A stretch of 64,000 bases of DNA from Candidatus Leptofilum gracile (GCA_016713825.1 JADJOJ010000011.1:372001-436000), one strand, 5' to 3'. Numbered from the stretch's first letter, positions 18,097 to 26,773 are shown. Notes: generated by a model from the letters alone, not told the origin. Made by a program: numbers and translations.

Positions 18097-18561
18097 CTAT
18101 TCCAAATCTGACAAAAACTGGGCGAGTTCAGCCGCCACCTGGTCGCCGTCTAGCGGGCCGCTCCAGCGCTTCACTTCTTCGCCTGCGCCGTTGAGCAGCA
18201 CGTAGGTCGAGCGGGTGCGGATGGCGTAGGTGTCCATGTAGCGGCGGGCTTCGGCCAGGTCTACATTCAGCACAATAAATTCAATCTCGTCCCCAAATTC
18301 ACGTTCTAGCCTATCCACGATAGGCGCATTCGCGCGTCAGGTGGATCACCAGCTGGCGTAGGCGTTGAGCAGCTGGGGCTGCCCCGTCTGGCCAATCTGG
18401 CTGAGGCTACCGGTGGCCACGGTTTCTGTTGCGGTGACATTTGCTGTGGGGCGGGGTGGTTCGGTAGGCACCACCGCTTCGGCTGCCTGGTTATTGGTAC
18501 AGGCGGTGAGGAAAACGGCCGTCGCGCACAGTAACAGTAATAAAGTCCAAACTCTTTTCAT
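18097..18561 (-). CDS. Thioredoxin-like lipoprotein, candidate selenoprotein with UxxU active site
   Basis: One frame of 154 codons if two in-frame TGA codons (18346-18348 and 18337-18339) are read. N-terminus MKRVWTLLLLLCATAVFLTAC is a lipoprotein signal, with SD AAGGAG before ATG 18561. A short Pro/Thr linker leads to a thioredoxin fold: QLLNAYASW-U72-S-T-U75-RANAPIVDRLE, then FIVLNVDL and TYVLLNGAGEEV. The TGAs fall exactly on the two cysteines of the expected WCxxC motif, while non-redox cysteines in the signal peptide use TGC and TGT. No indel is needed, and the frame stays open and thioredoxin-like for about 79 codons after the second TGA. Known: Sec replaces redox Cys in many thioredoxin-fold proteins, and UxxU occurs in the SelL family. 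The selenoprotein call is inference; a pseudogene is the alternative. Confidence 0.75.
18309..18325 (-). promoter_or_regulatory. Candidate bacterial SECIS hairpin
   Basis: On the minus strand GCCTATC-GTG-GATAGGC forms a 7-bp perfect stem with a 3-nt loop starting with G. The loop lies 18 nt after the second TGA and 27 nt after the first. Both fall within the 16-37 nt range, with a G in the first two loop positions, that I recall for the bacterial SECIS consensus. One hairpin could therefore serve both codons. Confidence 0.6.
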
Positions 18562-18580
18562 CAGTTGCTCCTTCGTAAAT

Positions 18581-18607
18581 GTGGGTCGGATTGGCAATCC
18601 GACCTAC
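18581..18607. repeat. GTCGGATTGGCAATCCGAC palindrome, copy 1
   Basis: GTGGGTCGGATTG / CAATCCGACCTAC inverted repeat just upstream of the selenoprotein-candidate RBS, so within its leader. A second copy lies 76 bp further on at 18659-18687. Confidence 0.75.
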
Positions 18608-18658
18608 GATTTTCAATCATGGTGTTGAGCTTGCGCTCATGAAGATTCCTTCGTGAAT

Positions 18659-18687
18659 GTGGGTCGGATTGGCAATCCGACTTACGG
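18659..18687. repeat. GTCGGATTGGCAATCCGAC palindrome, copy 2
   Basis: Same palindrome as at 18581-18607, differing by one base at its right end (GACTTACG instead of GACCTACG). The flanks CCTTCGT-AATGTGGGTCGG are also shared, so the duplicated unit is larger than the palindrome. Confidence 0.75.
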
Positions 18688-18816
18688 TTTTTATTTCATG
18701 GTGGGCAACGGCCGTTGGCGCTGTTTCCTTCGCGAATTGTTTTGCCTGGATTATAAAGCGTGTTGACAAAAGCGGTTATCCATTGCGTGAAAAATTAATC
18801 TTACCGCCACATTTTA

Positions 18817-18836
18817 GCGATACAAAAGCGATACAA
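18817..18836 (+). promoter_or_regulatory. Operator-like tandem repeat GCGATACAA-AA-GCGATACAA, copy 1
   Basis: Two GCGATACAA half-sites with 11-bp spacing (one helical turn), 129 nt before the start of the HTH-kinase gene. An exact 20-bp copy lies at 24516-24535, 127 nt before the next gene. Candidate binding site for the HTH domain of the kinase protein itself (inference). Confidence 0.5.
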
Positions 18837-18965
18837 ATCTTAAATAAGCAACTATTTTGTTTATTATAAGTTTTAGTTATTGTAGAATAAGGAAACACGT
18901 ATCCAGTTTCTCACTGTGTCCAAAATTCCAGCAACGAAACAGAATCAAATCACGAGGGAAAACCG

Positions 18966-21900
18966 ATGACTCAAACACCAACTTTTGGGGAGATTTTGCG
19001 GGAGCGGCGGTCTTTGCTTGGCTTAACGCAGGCGGAATTGGCGCGGCGGGCGGGCTGCGCCCCAATTACGGTGCGCAAGCTGGAGGGGGATAGTTTACGG
19101 CCGTCTGTCCAACTGGCAGAATTGTTGGCCCTGGCCTTGAATATTCCAGAGGCCGAGCAGCTGTCCTTCATTCGCCTGGCCCGGCAGGAAAGCAAACCAG
19201 CACCCATTCCTACCCCCACCCCCTCTGCCGCCGAAATTGGCCTGGAAGATTTAAGTGGCCGGGCTGTGAAAGGGTTTCAATTGGGCGAGCTGATTGGGTC
19301 TGGCGGCTTTGGCGTGGTTTATCGGGCGGTGCAGCCATCGGTGCAGCGGGATGTGGCGGTGAAGATTATTTTGCCCCGCTACGCCAACCATCCCACCTTC
19401 ATTCGTCGCTTCGAGGCGGAGGCGCATCTGGTGGCCCGGTTGGAACATCCCCACATCGTGCCCCTGTACGATTATTGGCGGGAGCCAAACGCGGCGTACC
19501 TGATCATGCGGCTGCTGCGGGCGGGGAGTCTGGACAAGCTTTTGATGCAAGGGCCGCTGCCGCTGGACGTGTTTCGTCGCATGGGGATGCAGGTGGGGGC
19601 GGCGTTGGCGGTGGCCCATGCCGCCCATGTGATCCATCGGGACATTAAACCAGCCAACGTGCTGCTGGACGAGACGCAAAATGCGTATTTGGGCGATTTT
19701 GGCATTGCCAAGAGTTTGGATTTGGTGGGGGATGCCAATCTCACGGAAAATGGGGCGCTCATTGGCTCGCCGGCGTATATTTCGCCGGAGCAGATTCAAA
19801 ATGAGCCGATACGGCCGTCTAGCGACATCTACTGCTTTGGCCTGCTGCTCTTTGAAATGCTGACGGGCCGCAAAGCGTTCCCTGGCCCCACCCCCCTGGC
19901 CTATTTGCAGCAGCATTTGAATGAGCCAGTGCCTTCGCTGACCATGCTCAACCCCAGCCTGCCTCCCGCTTTGGAGGAGCTGATCAGCCGGGCCACGGCC
20001 AAGGACCCCGCCGACCGCTTCCCCGACATGCACGCTTTATTGACACGTCTAGAGGTGGTGTTGGCTCCCTCTGTGCTGGAATTAGACATGGTTCTGGCCG
20101 ACAATGACGCGGCGCTGCTGCCGTTGACGCAGCAAGAAATTGCCGCGCTGGAAAATCCTTACCAGGGTTTGCAGGCATTCACGGAATCGGACGCCGACAA
20201 CTTTTTTGGCCGCGAAACGCTGGTGCAGGAGTTGCTTGGTAAGCTGTCTGATGGCAGCGATCTGGAGCGGTTTGTGGCCGTGGTTGGCCCCAGCGGCAGC
20301 GGCAAATCGTCCTTGGTGAAGGCGGGGTTGCTGCCTGCGCTGCGCCGGGGCGGCCTGCCCGGTTCCGACGATTGGTTCATTGTGGACATGACGCCGGGCG
20401 ACCAGCCGTGGGAAGAGCTGGAGGCGGCGCTGCTGCGCATTGCCGTTAATCCGCCAGACAGCTTGCTGACCCAGCTTCAGGAGGGGCCGCGCGGTTTGTT
20501 GCGGGCAGTGCAGCGCTGCCTGCCCAATGACGACGCCACCGAGCTGGTTCTGCTAATTGACCAGTTTGAGGAGCTGTTCACCTTGGTGACTGAGGAGGGG
20601 GTGCGGGAGCAGTTTTTGCAGGGGTTGGTAACGGCCGTTCTTGACCCTCGCTCCCGTTTACGCATCATCCTCACCATGCGTGCCGATTTTACAGATCGGC
20701 CGTTGCAATACGTGGACTTTGGCGAACTGCTCCAGCAGCGCCTGGCCCTGATTTTGCCCCTCACCCCCGATGAACTGACCCGCGCCATCACCAAGCCAGT
20801 GGAAAATTTGGGCATGAGTTTGGCGCCAGAACTGGTGGCCACCATCATGCAAGATGTGGGCAGCCAGCCAGGGATGCTGCCCTTGCTGCAATATGCCCTC
20901 ACCGAACTGTTCGACAAGCGGCAGGAGCAGGTGATCACCCTGGCCCATTACCGCGAAACGGGCGGCGTGACGGGCGCATTGGCCAGCCGCGCCGATGAAA
21001 TCTTTAACCAGCTCTCCCCAGCCGAGCAGGCAGCCACCCGCCAGATCTTTTTGCGCCTGGTGACGCTGGGCGAAGGCGTAGAAGATACCCGCCGCCGCGT
21101 GCCGCTGGCCGAACTGGAAGATTTAACAGTAAACAGCGATCAGTTATCAGTAAACAGTGAACCGAACACCGATTACCGAACACCGATTACCGAATACGGC
21201 AAGCGTCGCCTGCTGACCTTTGACCATGATTCGATTACGCGTGGGCCAACGGTGGAGGTGGCCCACGAGGCGCTGCTGCGTGAGTGGCCTCGCCTGCGCA
21301 GCTGGCTGCGGGAAAGCCGGGAGGATGTGCGGCGGCAGCGGCTGCTGGCCCAGGCGGCGCAGCAGTGGCACGACAACGGGCAGGACGGCAGCTACCTGCT
21401 GCGCGGCAGCCGCCTGACCAGCTTTGAAGCGTGGGCTGAAGCCACCACGGTGGCGCTCACGGTGGATGAGCAGCATTATTTGCAAACCAGCATCACAGCA
21501 CGTGATGAGCGCCACGCGGCGGAGGAAGCCCGCCGCCAGCGCGAGTTGGAAACGGCCCAGCAGTTGGCCCAGGAGCAAACACAACGGGCTGAAGAGCAGT
21601 CGCGTTCTGCCCAACGACTGCGATTTTTAGTCGCTGGCCTGGCCGTTATCCTCCTAATTGCAGTAATGGCAGCTTGGTTGGCCGTGCGTAATGGCAATGA
21701 AGCCCAAACCAACCTGATCGAGTCGGAGCGGAGTCGCCTGGCATTACAGGCGCAAAACGCGCTCGATCGCGGCGAAGGCGGTGACCTGTCCTCCTTGCTG
21801 GCCATGCGCAGCTTGCAACTTGGTTACTCACCGGAAGCGGATCAGGCATTGCAAGCGGCGCTGGCTATCGGCTTCCCCAGACAGGTTTTCGTCGGCCATA

Positions 21901-24437
21901 CAGATGATGTTCAGTACGTTGATTTCTCGCCCGATGGACGGCAAATTGTTTCTGCCAGCAGCGATGGTACTGTTCGCCTGTGGGATATTCAGTCAGGCCA
22001 AGAGATTAAGCAGTTTACTGGCCATCAAGCGACTACCCTCCTGGTTGATTTTTCGCCGGACGGCCGTTTCCTGCTCACCACTTCATCTGACCGTACTATT
22101 CGCCTGTGGGATATTCAAACCGGGCAAGAAATTAACCAATTTCCTGGGCATGGCCTTGGCTCTGGAATTGATTTTTCTTCGGATGGCAAGCAGATGTTAA
22201 TTTCGGTTCCTGGAAAAGTAGAGATCCGGGCGGTACCTTCGGGCGACATCATATTTGAATTTGACACAGATGAAACCGATACTGGTTTGATAGCAAAACT
22301 TTCCCCGGATGGGAATTACATCATTACATCTCCTATTAGAGGTCAAGTTAGATTGTGGGATGCGCATTCCGGCGAAGAATTGCGCCTCCTGACTGGTCAT
22401 GTTGGCTGGGTTGGATGGGCCTCCTTTTCACCGAACAGCCAATATGTTCTTACCACCGGGCAAGATGGTACGGCACGGATTTGGGATGTGGCATCGGGCA
22501 ATGAACTACGCCGCTTTGTTGGCCATTCCGATGCTATTTTTAACGGCTTCTTTTCGCCAGATGGTCAATTTGTTGTCACCGGCAGCTACGATAAAACGGC
22601 ACGGGTATGGGATGTTGCTAGCGGTCAGGAGTTGGAACGGTTTGGCGGTCATACCGATTTTGTCAATGTTGCCTTTTCCCCCAACAGTCAAATGATTGCT
22701 ACATCCAGCGGTGATCGTACGATCAAGTTATGGGACATCCATACCGAACATGAACCTCGTCAACTTGTCGATTTTTCGATAGACCATTTGCAGGAACAGG
22801 TAGCCACTACCCTTTCGACTGATGGTCAGTTTACTCTGGTAGGTCGCCTGAGCGGTGTCCTTGAAACCGTCAACAACCAGACACAGAACACCGTTTTAAA
22901 AATAGAAACTGGCGATTTTCCAGTTACTGCTTTTTCTTTTTCACCTAATAACCAGCTAATTATCAGCGGCGATGATGTTGGTGTAGTTAAGCTTTGGGAC
23001 GGTCAAACTGGCGAGGAGATTTGGCGATTTTCGGGCTATAATAAGGCAGTAACGGCCGTTACTTTTTCTTTAGATAACCGTTTCATCTTAACCGCCAGTA
23101 AAGATGGAACAGCACGACTATTGGAGACTGAAACAGGTCATGAATTAGAATCGTTAACCGACCATGAAGGAGAAGTTTGGAGCGTCGCTTTCTCTCCAGA
23201 CGGGACAACCATGCTTACAGGTGGCGAGGATGGAATAGCTCGATTATGGGACGTTAGTAGTGGGCAAGTGTTGACCCAATTTACCGGCCATTCAGGTTCG
23301 GTTCATGCTGTTGCATATGCGGCAGACGGCCGTTCTATTGTTACTGGCAGTGAGGACAACACAGCGCGAATTTGGAACGTGGCCACGGGCGAGGCCGTGC
23401 AGACCTTTATCGGCCATACGGATTTAGTGCTGCGGGCGGCGTTTTCGCCAGAAGGTAACTTCATCATTACCGGCAGCGAAGATCAAACGGCTCGGTTGTG
23501 GGATGTGGCGTCGGGCAAAGAAATTCACCAATATGCTGGACATATATCACCTGTGTTCTATGTTGGTTTTTCTGCCGATGGCCAGCAAGTATATACGGCT
23601 GATAGCCAGGCGTCCTATGCTTGGCGAACCACATTAGAGGATGTTATCGTCTTCGCCTGTAGCCATTTGAACCGCGAGTTTACCAATGAAGAACGGGCGT
23701 TTTACGGAATTAGCGACAGTTTGCCGACTTGCTCAGAACCAGCGACTGCCGTTGCCCAAATCCAACCTACCTGGACGCCTTACGCCACCAGTGCCGCGCC
23801 CGTCGCTGGTCCCGACCTGGTGACGGAGATGGAGTTCATTGCCGTGGAAGTGGCAAATGTTGTCGCTATGTCCCTGCCAGTTCAGCATGTGTATTTTTCC
23901 AATGGTCCAGATACTGTCATTCGGTCTCTCAATCTAGACCCAGCAATTCTTGACGAACCCCTCTTCAGTGCTGCCGAACCAGTTCCTGACACATTGGAAG
24001 CCCCCTTTGACTTAGGTCCATTCCCCAAAGGTCAGCCTCTAGGAGTTACTCTGAGTGAGTGGAATGCTGCTGAAGGATATGGTACTTACACTTTGGTTGG
24101 TAGTCGTGCCCAAGTAGATTTGACTTTCAACCATCTTATTCCCAATGGCGTCTACACACTCTGGTGCGTGACACTACAAATTGCGCCGGAATTTGCAGTG
24201 TTGGAGGAACTGGCTTGCGGTGCGCTGGATGGTTCTGAAAATACGGTCATCGTCGATGAAAATGGTTATGCTACCTTCCAGTTAGAGATGGATGCTTTTC
24301 CTATCAGCACAGATGAAATTATTTACGAGTTTGCTCTTGCTTACCACAGCGATGGCCTGACGCATGGCCCTTCGGTCGGTGAGTTCGGTTTGAATGCTCA
24401 TACGCAACTAGTCTATGATTTCTTGCCGCCTGAATAG
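18966..24437 (+). CDS. XRE-HTH / Ser-Thr kinase / STAND NTPase / WD40 signalling protein
   Basis: A 1823-residue multidomain protein. XRE-type HTH (about 5-65, RRSLLGLTQAELARRAGC). Ser/Thr kinase (about 103-350): GSGGFGVVYRA loop, VAVKII lysine, HRDIKPANVLLD, DFGIAKS, APE-like SPAYISPEQ. STAND-type NTPase (about 398-850) with Walker A VGPSGSGKSS, Walker B LVLLIDQFEELF and VAHEALLREWPRLRSWL. One membrane helix (about 885-907). About 14 WD40 repeats (about 974-1556), enough for two seven-bladed propellers. A C-terminal beta-rich domain of about 190 residues is not recognised. Topology implies a cytoplasmic sensor-kinase half and extracytoplasmic propellers, unless the helix is not inserted. Start ATG 18966 preceded by GAGGGAAAA. 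A palindromic repeat is inserted in frame at 21123-21200. Confidence 0.9.
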   Translation: MTQTPTFGEILRERRSLLGLTQAELARRAGCAPITVRKLEGDSLRPSVQLAELLALALNIPEAEQLSFIRLARQESKPAPIPTPTPSAAEIGLEDLSGRAVKGFQLGELIGSGGFGVVYRAVQPSVQRDVAVKIILPRYANHPTFIRRFEAEAHLVARLEHPHIVPLYDYWREPNAAYLIMRLLRAGSLDKLLMQGPLPLDVFRRMGMQVGAALAVAHAAHVIHRDIKPANVLLDETQNAYLGDFGIAKSLDLVGDANLTENGALIGSPAYISPEQIQNEPIRPSSDIYCFGLLLFEMLTGRKAFPGPTPLAYLQQHLNEPVPSLTMLNPSLPPALEELISRATAKDPADRFPDMHALLTRLEVVLAPSVLELDMVLADNDAALLPLTQQEIAALENPYQGLQAFTESDADNFFGRETLVQELLGKLSDGSDLERFVAVVGPSGSGKSSLVKAGLLPALRRGGLPGSDDWFIVDMTPGDQPWEELEAALLRIAVNPPDSLLTQLQEGPRGLLRAVQRCLPNDDATELVLLIDQFEELFTLVTEEGVREQFLQGLVTAVLDPRSRLRIILTMRADFTDRPLQYVDFGELLQQRLALILPLTPDELTRAITKPVENLGMSLAPELVATIMQDVGSQPGMLPLLQYALTELFDKRQEQVITLAHYRETGGVTGALASRADEIFNQLSPAEQAATRQIFLRLVTLGEGVEDTRRRVPLAELEDLTVNSDQLSVNSEPNTDYRTPITEYGKRRLLTFDHDSITRGPTVEVAHEALLREWPRLRSWLRESREDVRRQRLLAQAAQQWHDNGQDGSYLLRGSRLTSFEAWAEATTVALTVDEQHYLQTSITARDERHAAEEARRQRELETAQQLAQEQTQRAEEQSRSAQRLRFLVAGLAVILLIAVMAAWLAVRNGNEAQTNLIESERSRLALQAQNALDRGEGGDLSSLLAMRSLQLGYSPEADQALQAALAIGFPRQVFVGHTDDVQYVDFSPDGRQIVSASSDGTVRLWDIQSGQEIKQFTGHQATTLLVDFSPDGRFLLTTSSDRTIRLWDIQTGQEINQFPGHGLGSGIDFSSDGKQMLISVPGKVEIRAVPSGDIIFEFDTDETDTGLIAKLSPDGNYIITSPIRGQVRLWDAHSGEELRLLTGHVGWVGWASFSPNSQYVLTTGQDGTARIWDVASGNELRRFVGHSDAIFNGFFSPDGQFVVTGSYDKTARVWDVASGQELERFGGHTDFVNVAFSPNSQMIATSSGDRTIKLWDIHTEHEPRQLVDFSIDHLQEQVATTLSTDGQFTLVGRLSGVLETVNNQTQNTVLKIETGDFPVTAFSFSPNNQLIISGDDVGVVKLWDGQTGEEIWRFSGYNKAVTAVTFSLDNRFILTASKDGTARLLETETGHELESLTDHEGEVWSVAFSPDGTTMLTGGEDGIARLWDVSSGQVLTQFTGHSGSVHAVAYAADGRSIVTGSEDNTARIWNVATGEAVQTFIGHTDLVLRAAFSPEGNFIITGSEDQTARLWDVASGKEIHQYAGHISPVFYVGFSADGQQVYTADSQASYAWRTTLEDVIVFACSHLNREFTNEERAFYGISDSLPTCSEPATAVAQIQPTWTPYATSAAPVAGPDLVTEMEFIAVEVANVVAMSLPVQHVYFSNGPDTVIRSLNLDPAILDEPLFSAAEPVPDTLEAPFDLGPFPKGQPLGVTLSEWNAAEGYGTYTLVGSRAQVDLTFNHLIPNGVYTLWCVTLQIAPEFAVLEELACGALDGSENTVIVDENGYATFQLEMDAFPISTDEIIYEFALAYHSDGLTHGPSVGEFGLNAHTQLVYDFLPPE
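21123..21200 (+). repeat. In-frame palindromic repeat insertion in the kinase gene
   Basis: Tandem GATTACCGAACACCGATTACC and CAGTTATCAGTAAACAGT units of the same style as the intergenic repeats at 34765, 40211 and 41444. They encode TVNSDQLSVNSEPNTDYRTPITEYG between the STAND motif RRRVPLAELEDL and KRRLLTFDHD. The reading frame is kept on both sides. Confidence 0.75.
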
Positions 24438-24467
24438 GTAATGGGTTAAACAAAGTGAAATGAATGT

Positions 24468-24507
24468 ATCGGGCAGGCTCTATTGAAGGGTCTGCCCGAT
24501 TTTTTTG
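24468..24507 (+). terminator. Intrinsic terminator after the kinase gene
   Basis: ATCGGGCAG (24468-24476) pairs with CTGCCCGAT (24492-24500), followed directly by seven T. It lies 30 bp after the kinase stop. Confidence 0.9.
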
Positions 24508-24515
24508 CCCAGCAG

Positions 24516-24535
24516 GCGATACAAAAGCGATACAA
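24516..24535 (+). promoter_or_regulatory. Operator-like tandem repeat GCGATACAA-AA-GCGATACAA, copy 2
   Basis: Exact copy of the 20 bp at 18817-18836. It sits just past the terminator and 127 nt before the secreted-protein start, so it belongs to the next gene's upstream region. Confidence 0.5.
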
Positions 24536-24662
24536 CTGCTTTTGAAGGCTTGAAACGGCCGTTCAAACCCATTACAGTGGCACCAACTCGCTTTTCATCG
24601 CACTCACATCACACCCTCTCTCAATCCATTCATTTTTTGTGCTTCCATAAGGAGGAAAACCT

Positions 24663-25283
24663 ATGAAGCGTTCTGTAAAAGTTGCTCTTGTGTTGCTGGT
24701 TGGTTTTCTGGTGGCCGGTGTCGGCCTGGTTGCGGCCTCAGGTGGCGACCGTGGTGGTTTTGACCATGGCTGGAAGCGGTGGCAGCGCGCCCGCTCCTTC
24801 ACCGTTGAGGTGGCCGAAAATGGCACCCGCTTTACCCCGGATTCGGATCCGCTGGATGCGGATGGGATGCCCCTGTACGGCAACGAGTTTATCACCGAGG
24901 GGTATCTCTATCCTGAAGGGACGTTGACCTGCGACAGCGACAACAACTGCAACGGCGTCAATCCCGACGGTTCGCCGGAGTTCCCAGACAAGGTGATTGG
25001 CATTTGGACCTGCCGGGGCTGGCACGTTGCCGATGCGGCTTCCACCACCTCTGGCCGAATCATCAACACCACCCAGACGTTTGCTTTTGGCGACAATCCC
25101 ACGGCCAACATCATCACCACCGACGGGTTTGAGCTGGCAGACTACAATCTGGAATTCGAGCGCGCAGTGACTGGCGGCACGGGTGATTTTAGGCTGGTGC
25201 GCGGGCAGCAGGTTCAAGAGTTCTTGGGTTGGAATCCCAGCGTCGGCACGGCGCAGCGGATGACCTTTGAGTTGAAGCGTTAA
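24663..25283 (+). CDS. Secreted protein, possible dirigent/allene-oxide-cyclase-like barrel
   Basis: 206 residues, with ATG preceded by AAGGAGGAAAACC. N-terminal signal peptide (VALVLLVGFLVAGVGLVAASG). The mature part has beta-strand blocks (GYLYPEGTLTCDSD, PDKVIGIWTCRGW, TTQTFAFGD, GFELADYNLEFERAVTGGTGDFRLVRGQQ) that resemble small beta-barrel proteins of the dirigent/AOC-like superfamily; the GGTGDF...RG step is typical. Two cysteines could form a disulfide. It shares an upstream operator-like repeat with the kinase gene and precedes a cytochrome c peroxidase, which suggests an envelope stress or oxidative role (inference). Confidence 0.6.
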   Translation: MKRSVKVALVLLVGFLVAGVGLVAASGGDRGGFDHGWKRWQRARSFTVEVAENGTRFTPDSDPLDADGMPLYGNEFITEGYLYPEGTLTCDSDNNCNGVNPDGSPEFPDKVIGIWTCRGWHVADAASTTSGRIINTTQTFAFGDNPTANIITTDGFELADYNLEFERAVTGGTGDFRLVRGQQVQEFLGWNPSVGTAQRMTFELKR

Positions 25284-25389
25284 TCTTTCAGCCGGTTTGT
25301 GTATTGGAGATACGGCCGTTCCCTCGCCCCCTCTTCTTCTCTCTGGGGGAACGGCCGTTCTCTCACCAACTTTCGTAAAGGAAAATCAA

Positions 25390-26772
25390 ATGGCTAACTG
25401 GTTACAATTGCGGTGGGGAGTTAGCCTGACTGTTGTTTGGGGTATTGTTTTCATTTTAAGCGCCGCGGCCTGCCAATCTGCCCCCGACCTGGATGCAGAA
25501 CTGCAAACCGTCATCCAGGCCCAGGCGCTTACTCGCCTGGACCCCGGCCCAGTGCAGGCGCCTGCGCTGGTGGCGCTGGGGCAGGCGCTCTACTTCGACA
25601 AAATCCTCAGTGGCAACCGGGACATCGCCTGCGCCACTTGCCACCATCCCCAGGAACACAGCGGCGATGATTTGCCCGTTTCTATTGGCACGGGCGGCGT
25701 GGGGCTGGGGCAAACGCGCCAGATTGGGTACGGCCGTTCCTTCATCCCCCGCAACGCTCCCGAACTGTTCAACCGGGGCGCAGCCGAGTGGCACACCATG
25801 TTTTGGGATAGCCGGGTGATGTTGGGGGCAGACGGCCGTTTCCAAACCCCTGCCGGAGACAAACTGCCCGCCACCATCACCACCCTCCTGGCTGCCCAGG
25901 CGATGTTCCCCGTTACCTCTGCCGACGAAATGCGCGGCGCGGCTGGCGATCTGGACGTGTTTGGCCAACCCAACGAACTGGCCCTGATTGCGGCCGACGA
26001 TCTGCCCGCCATCTGGCAGGCGCTGCTAAACCGACTGTTGGCCATTCCCGGCTACCAGGCGTTGTTTGCCGCTGCCTACCCGGATGTGCCCCTGCCAGAG
26101 CTGGAATTTGCCCACGCGGCCAACGCCATCGCCGCTTTTGAAATTGAGGCGTACACCTTCTACCACACGCCGTGGTACCAATATTTGGAGGGAGATTTGG
26201 CGGCGCTGCCAGACGAGGCGAAGGCGGGGGCGCTGCTCTTTTTTGGCGAGGCGGGCTGCAGCGGCTGCCACAGCGGGCCGCTGTTCACCGACCAACTGCA
26301 TCACAATTTGGCGGTGCCCCAGGTGGGGCCGGGCAAGGGGGACGAAGCGCCGCTGGATTTCGGCCGTTTCCGCGAGACGGGCGATCTGGCCGACAAGTTT
26401 GCCTTTCGCACCCCGCCGCTGCACAACGTGGCGATTAGCGGCCCCTGGCTGCACAATGGCGCGTTTAGCACGCTAGAGGCGGTCATTGAACATCATTTGG
26501 ATCCAGAAAAGAGCCTGCGAGAGTATGATACGGCCGTTCACCTCCCCCCAGATTTACGCGGTACCTTCCAAAATGATCCCGCCCTGCTGGATGAACTGCT
26601 GCAAACGGTGGATCCGCAGTTGGCCCCCACCCGCAATCTCTCGTCGCGCGAGGTTCAGCAGCTTATCGCCTTTTTGGAGGCGCTCACCGATCCGGGCATG
26701 GCGGAGAAGGTGGCGTATTTGGTGCCAACGGCCGTTCCCAGCGGCCTTTCGGTAGATGAAAGCAGCCACTAA
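25390..26772 (+). CDS. Di-haem cytochrome c peroxidase (CcpA/MauG family)
   Basis: About 460 residues. Signal peptide (GVSLTVVWGIVFILSAAAC) directs export. Two c-type haem sites are visible: CATCH (Cys near residue 81) and CSGCH (near 290), with the family context LGQALYFDKILSGNRDIACATCH, RNAPELFNRG, FWDSRV and FRTPPLHNVAISGPWLHNGAF. Such enzymes reduce H2O2 to water with electrons from small cytochromes; MauG relatives instead oxidise protein residues. Start ATG 25390 chosen for AAGGAAAAT upstream and the immediate signal peptide; the longer frame from 25297 is rejected. An intrinsic terminator follows at 26884. Confidence 0.92.
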   Translation: MANWLQLRWGVSLTVVWGIVFILSAAACQSAPDLDAELQTVIQAQALTRLDPGPVQAPALVALGQALYFDKILSGNRDIACATCHHPQEHSGDDLPVSIGTGGVGLGQTRQIGYGRSFIPRNAPELFNRGAAEWHTMFWDSRVMLGADGRFQTPAGDKLPATITTLLAAQAMFPVTSADEMRGAAGDLDVFGQPNELALIAADDLPAIWQALLNRLLAIPGYQALFAAAYPDVPLPELEFAHAANAIAAFEIEAYTFYHTPWYQYLEGDLAALPDEAKAGALLFFGEAGCSGCHSGPLFTDQLHHNLAVPQVGPGKGDEAPLDFGRFRETGDLADKFAFRTPPLHNVAISGPWLHNGAFSTLEAVIEHHLDPEKSLREYDTAVHLPPDLRGTFQNDPALLDELLQTVDPQLAPTRNLSSREVQQLIAFLEALTDPGMAEKVAYLVPTAVPSGLSVDESSH

Positions 26773-26773
26773 G

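Noticed and set aside
18337..18348. Genome-wide reading of TGA as an amino acid
   Set aside because: TGA ends many intact genes here, for example CorA at 775 and the corrected DGR target at 63628, so the code is standard.
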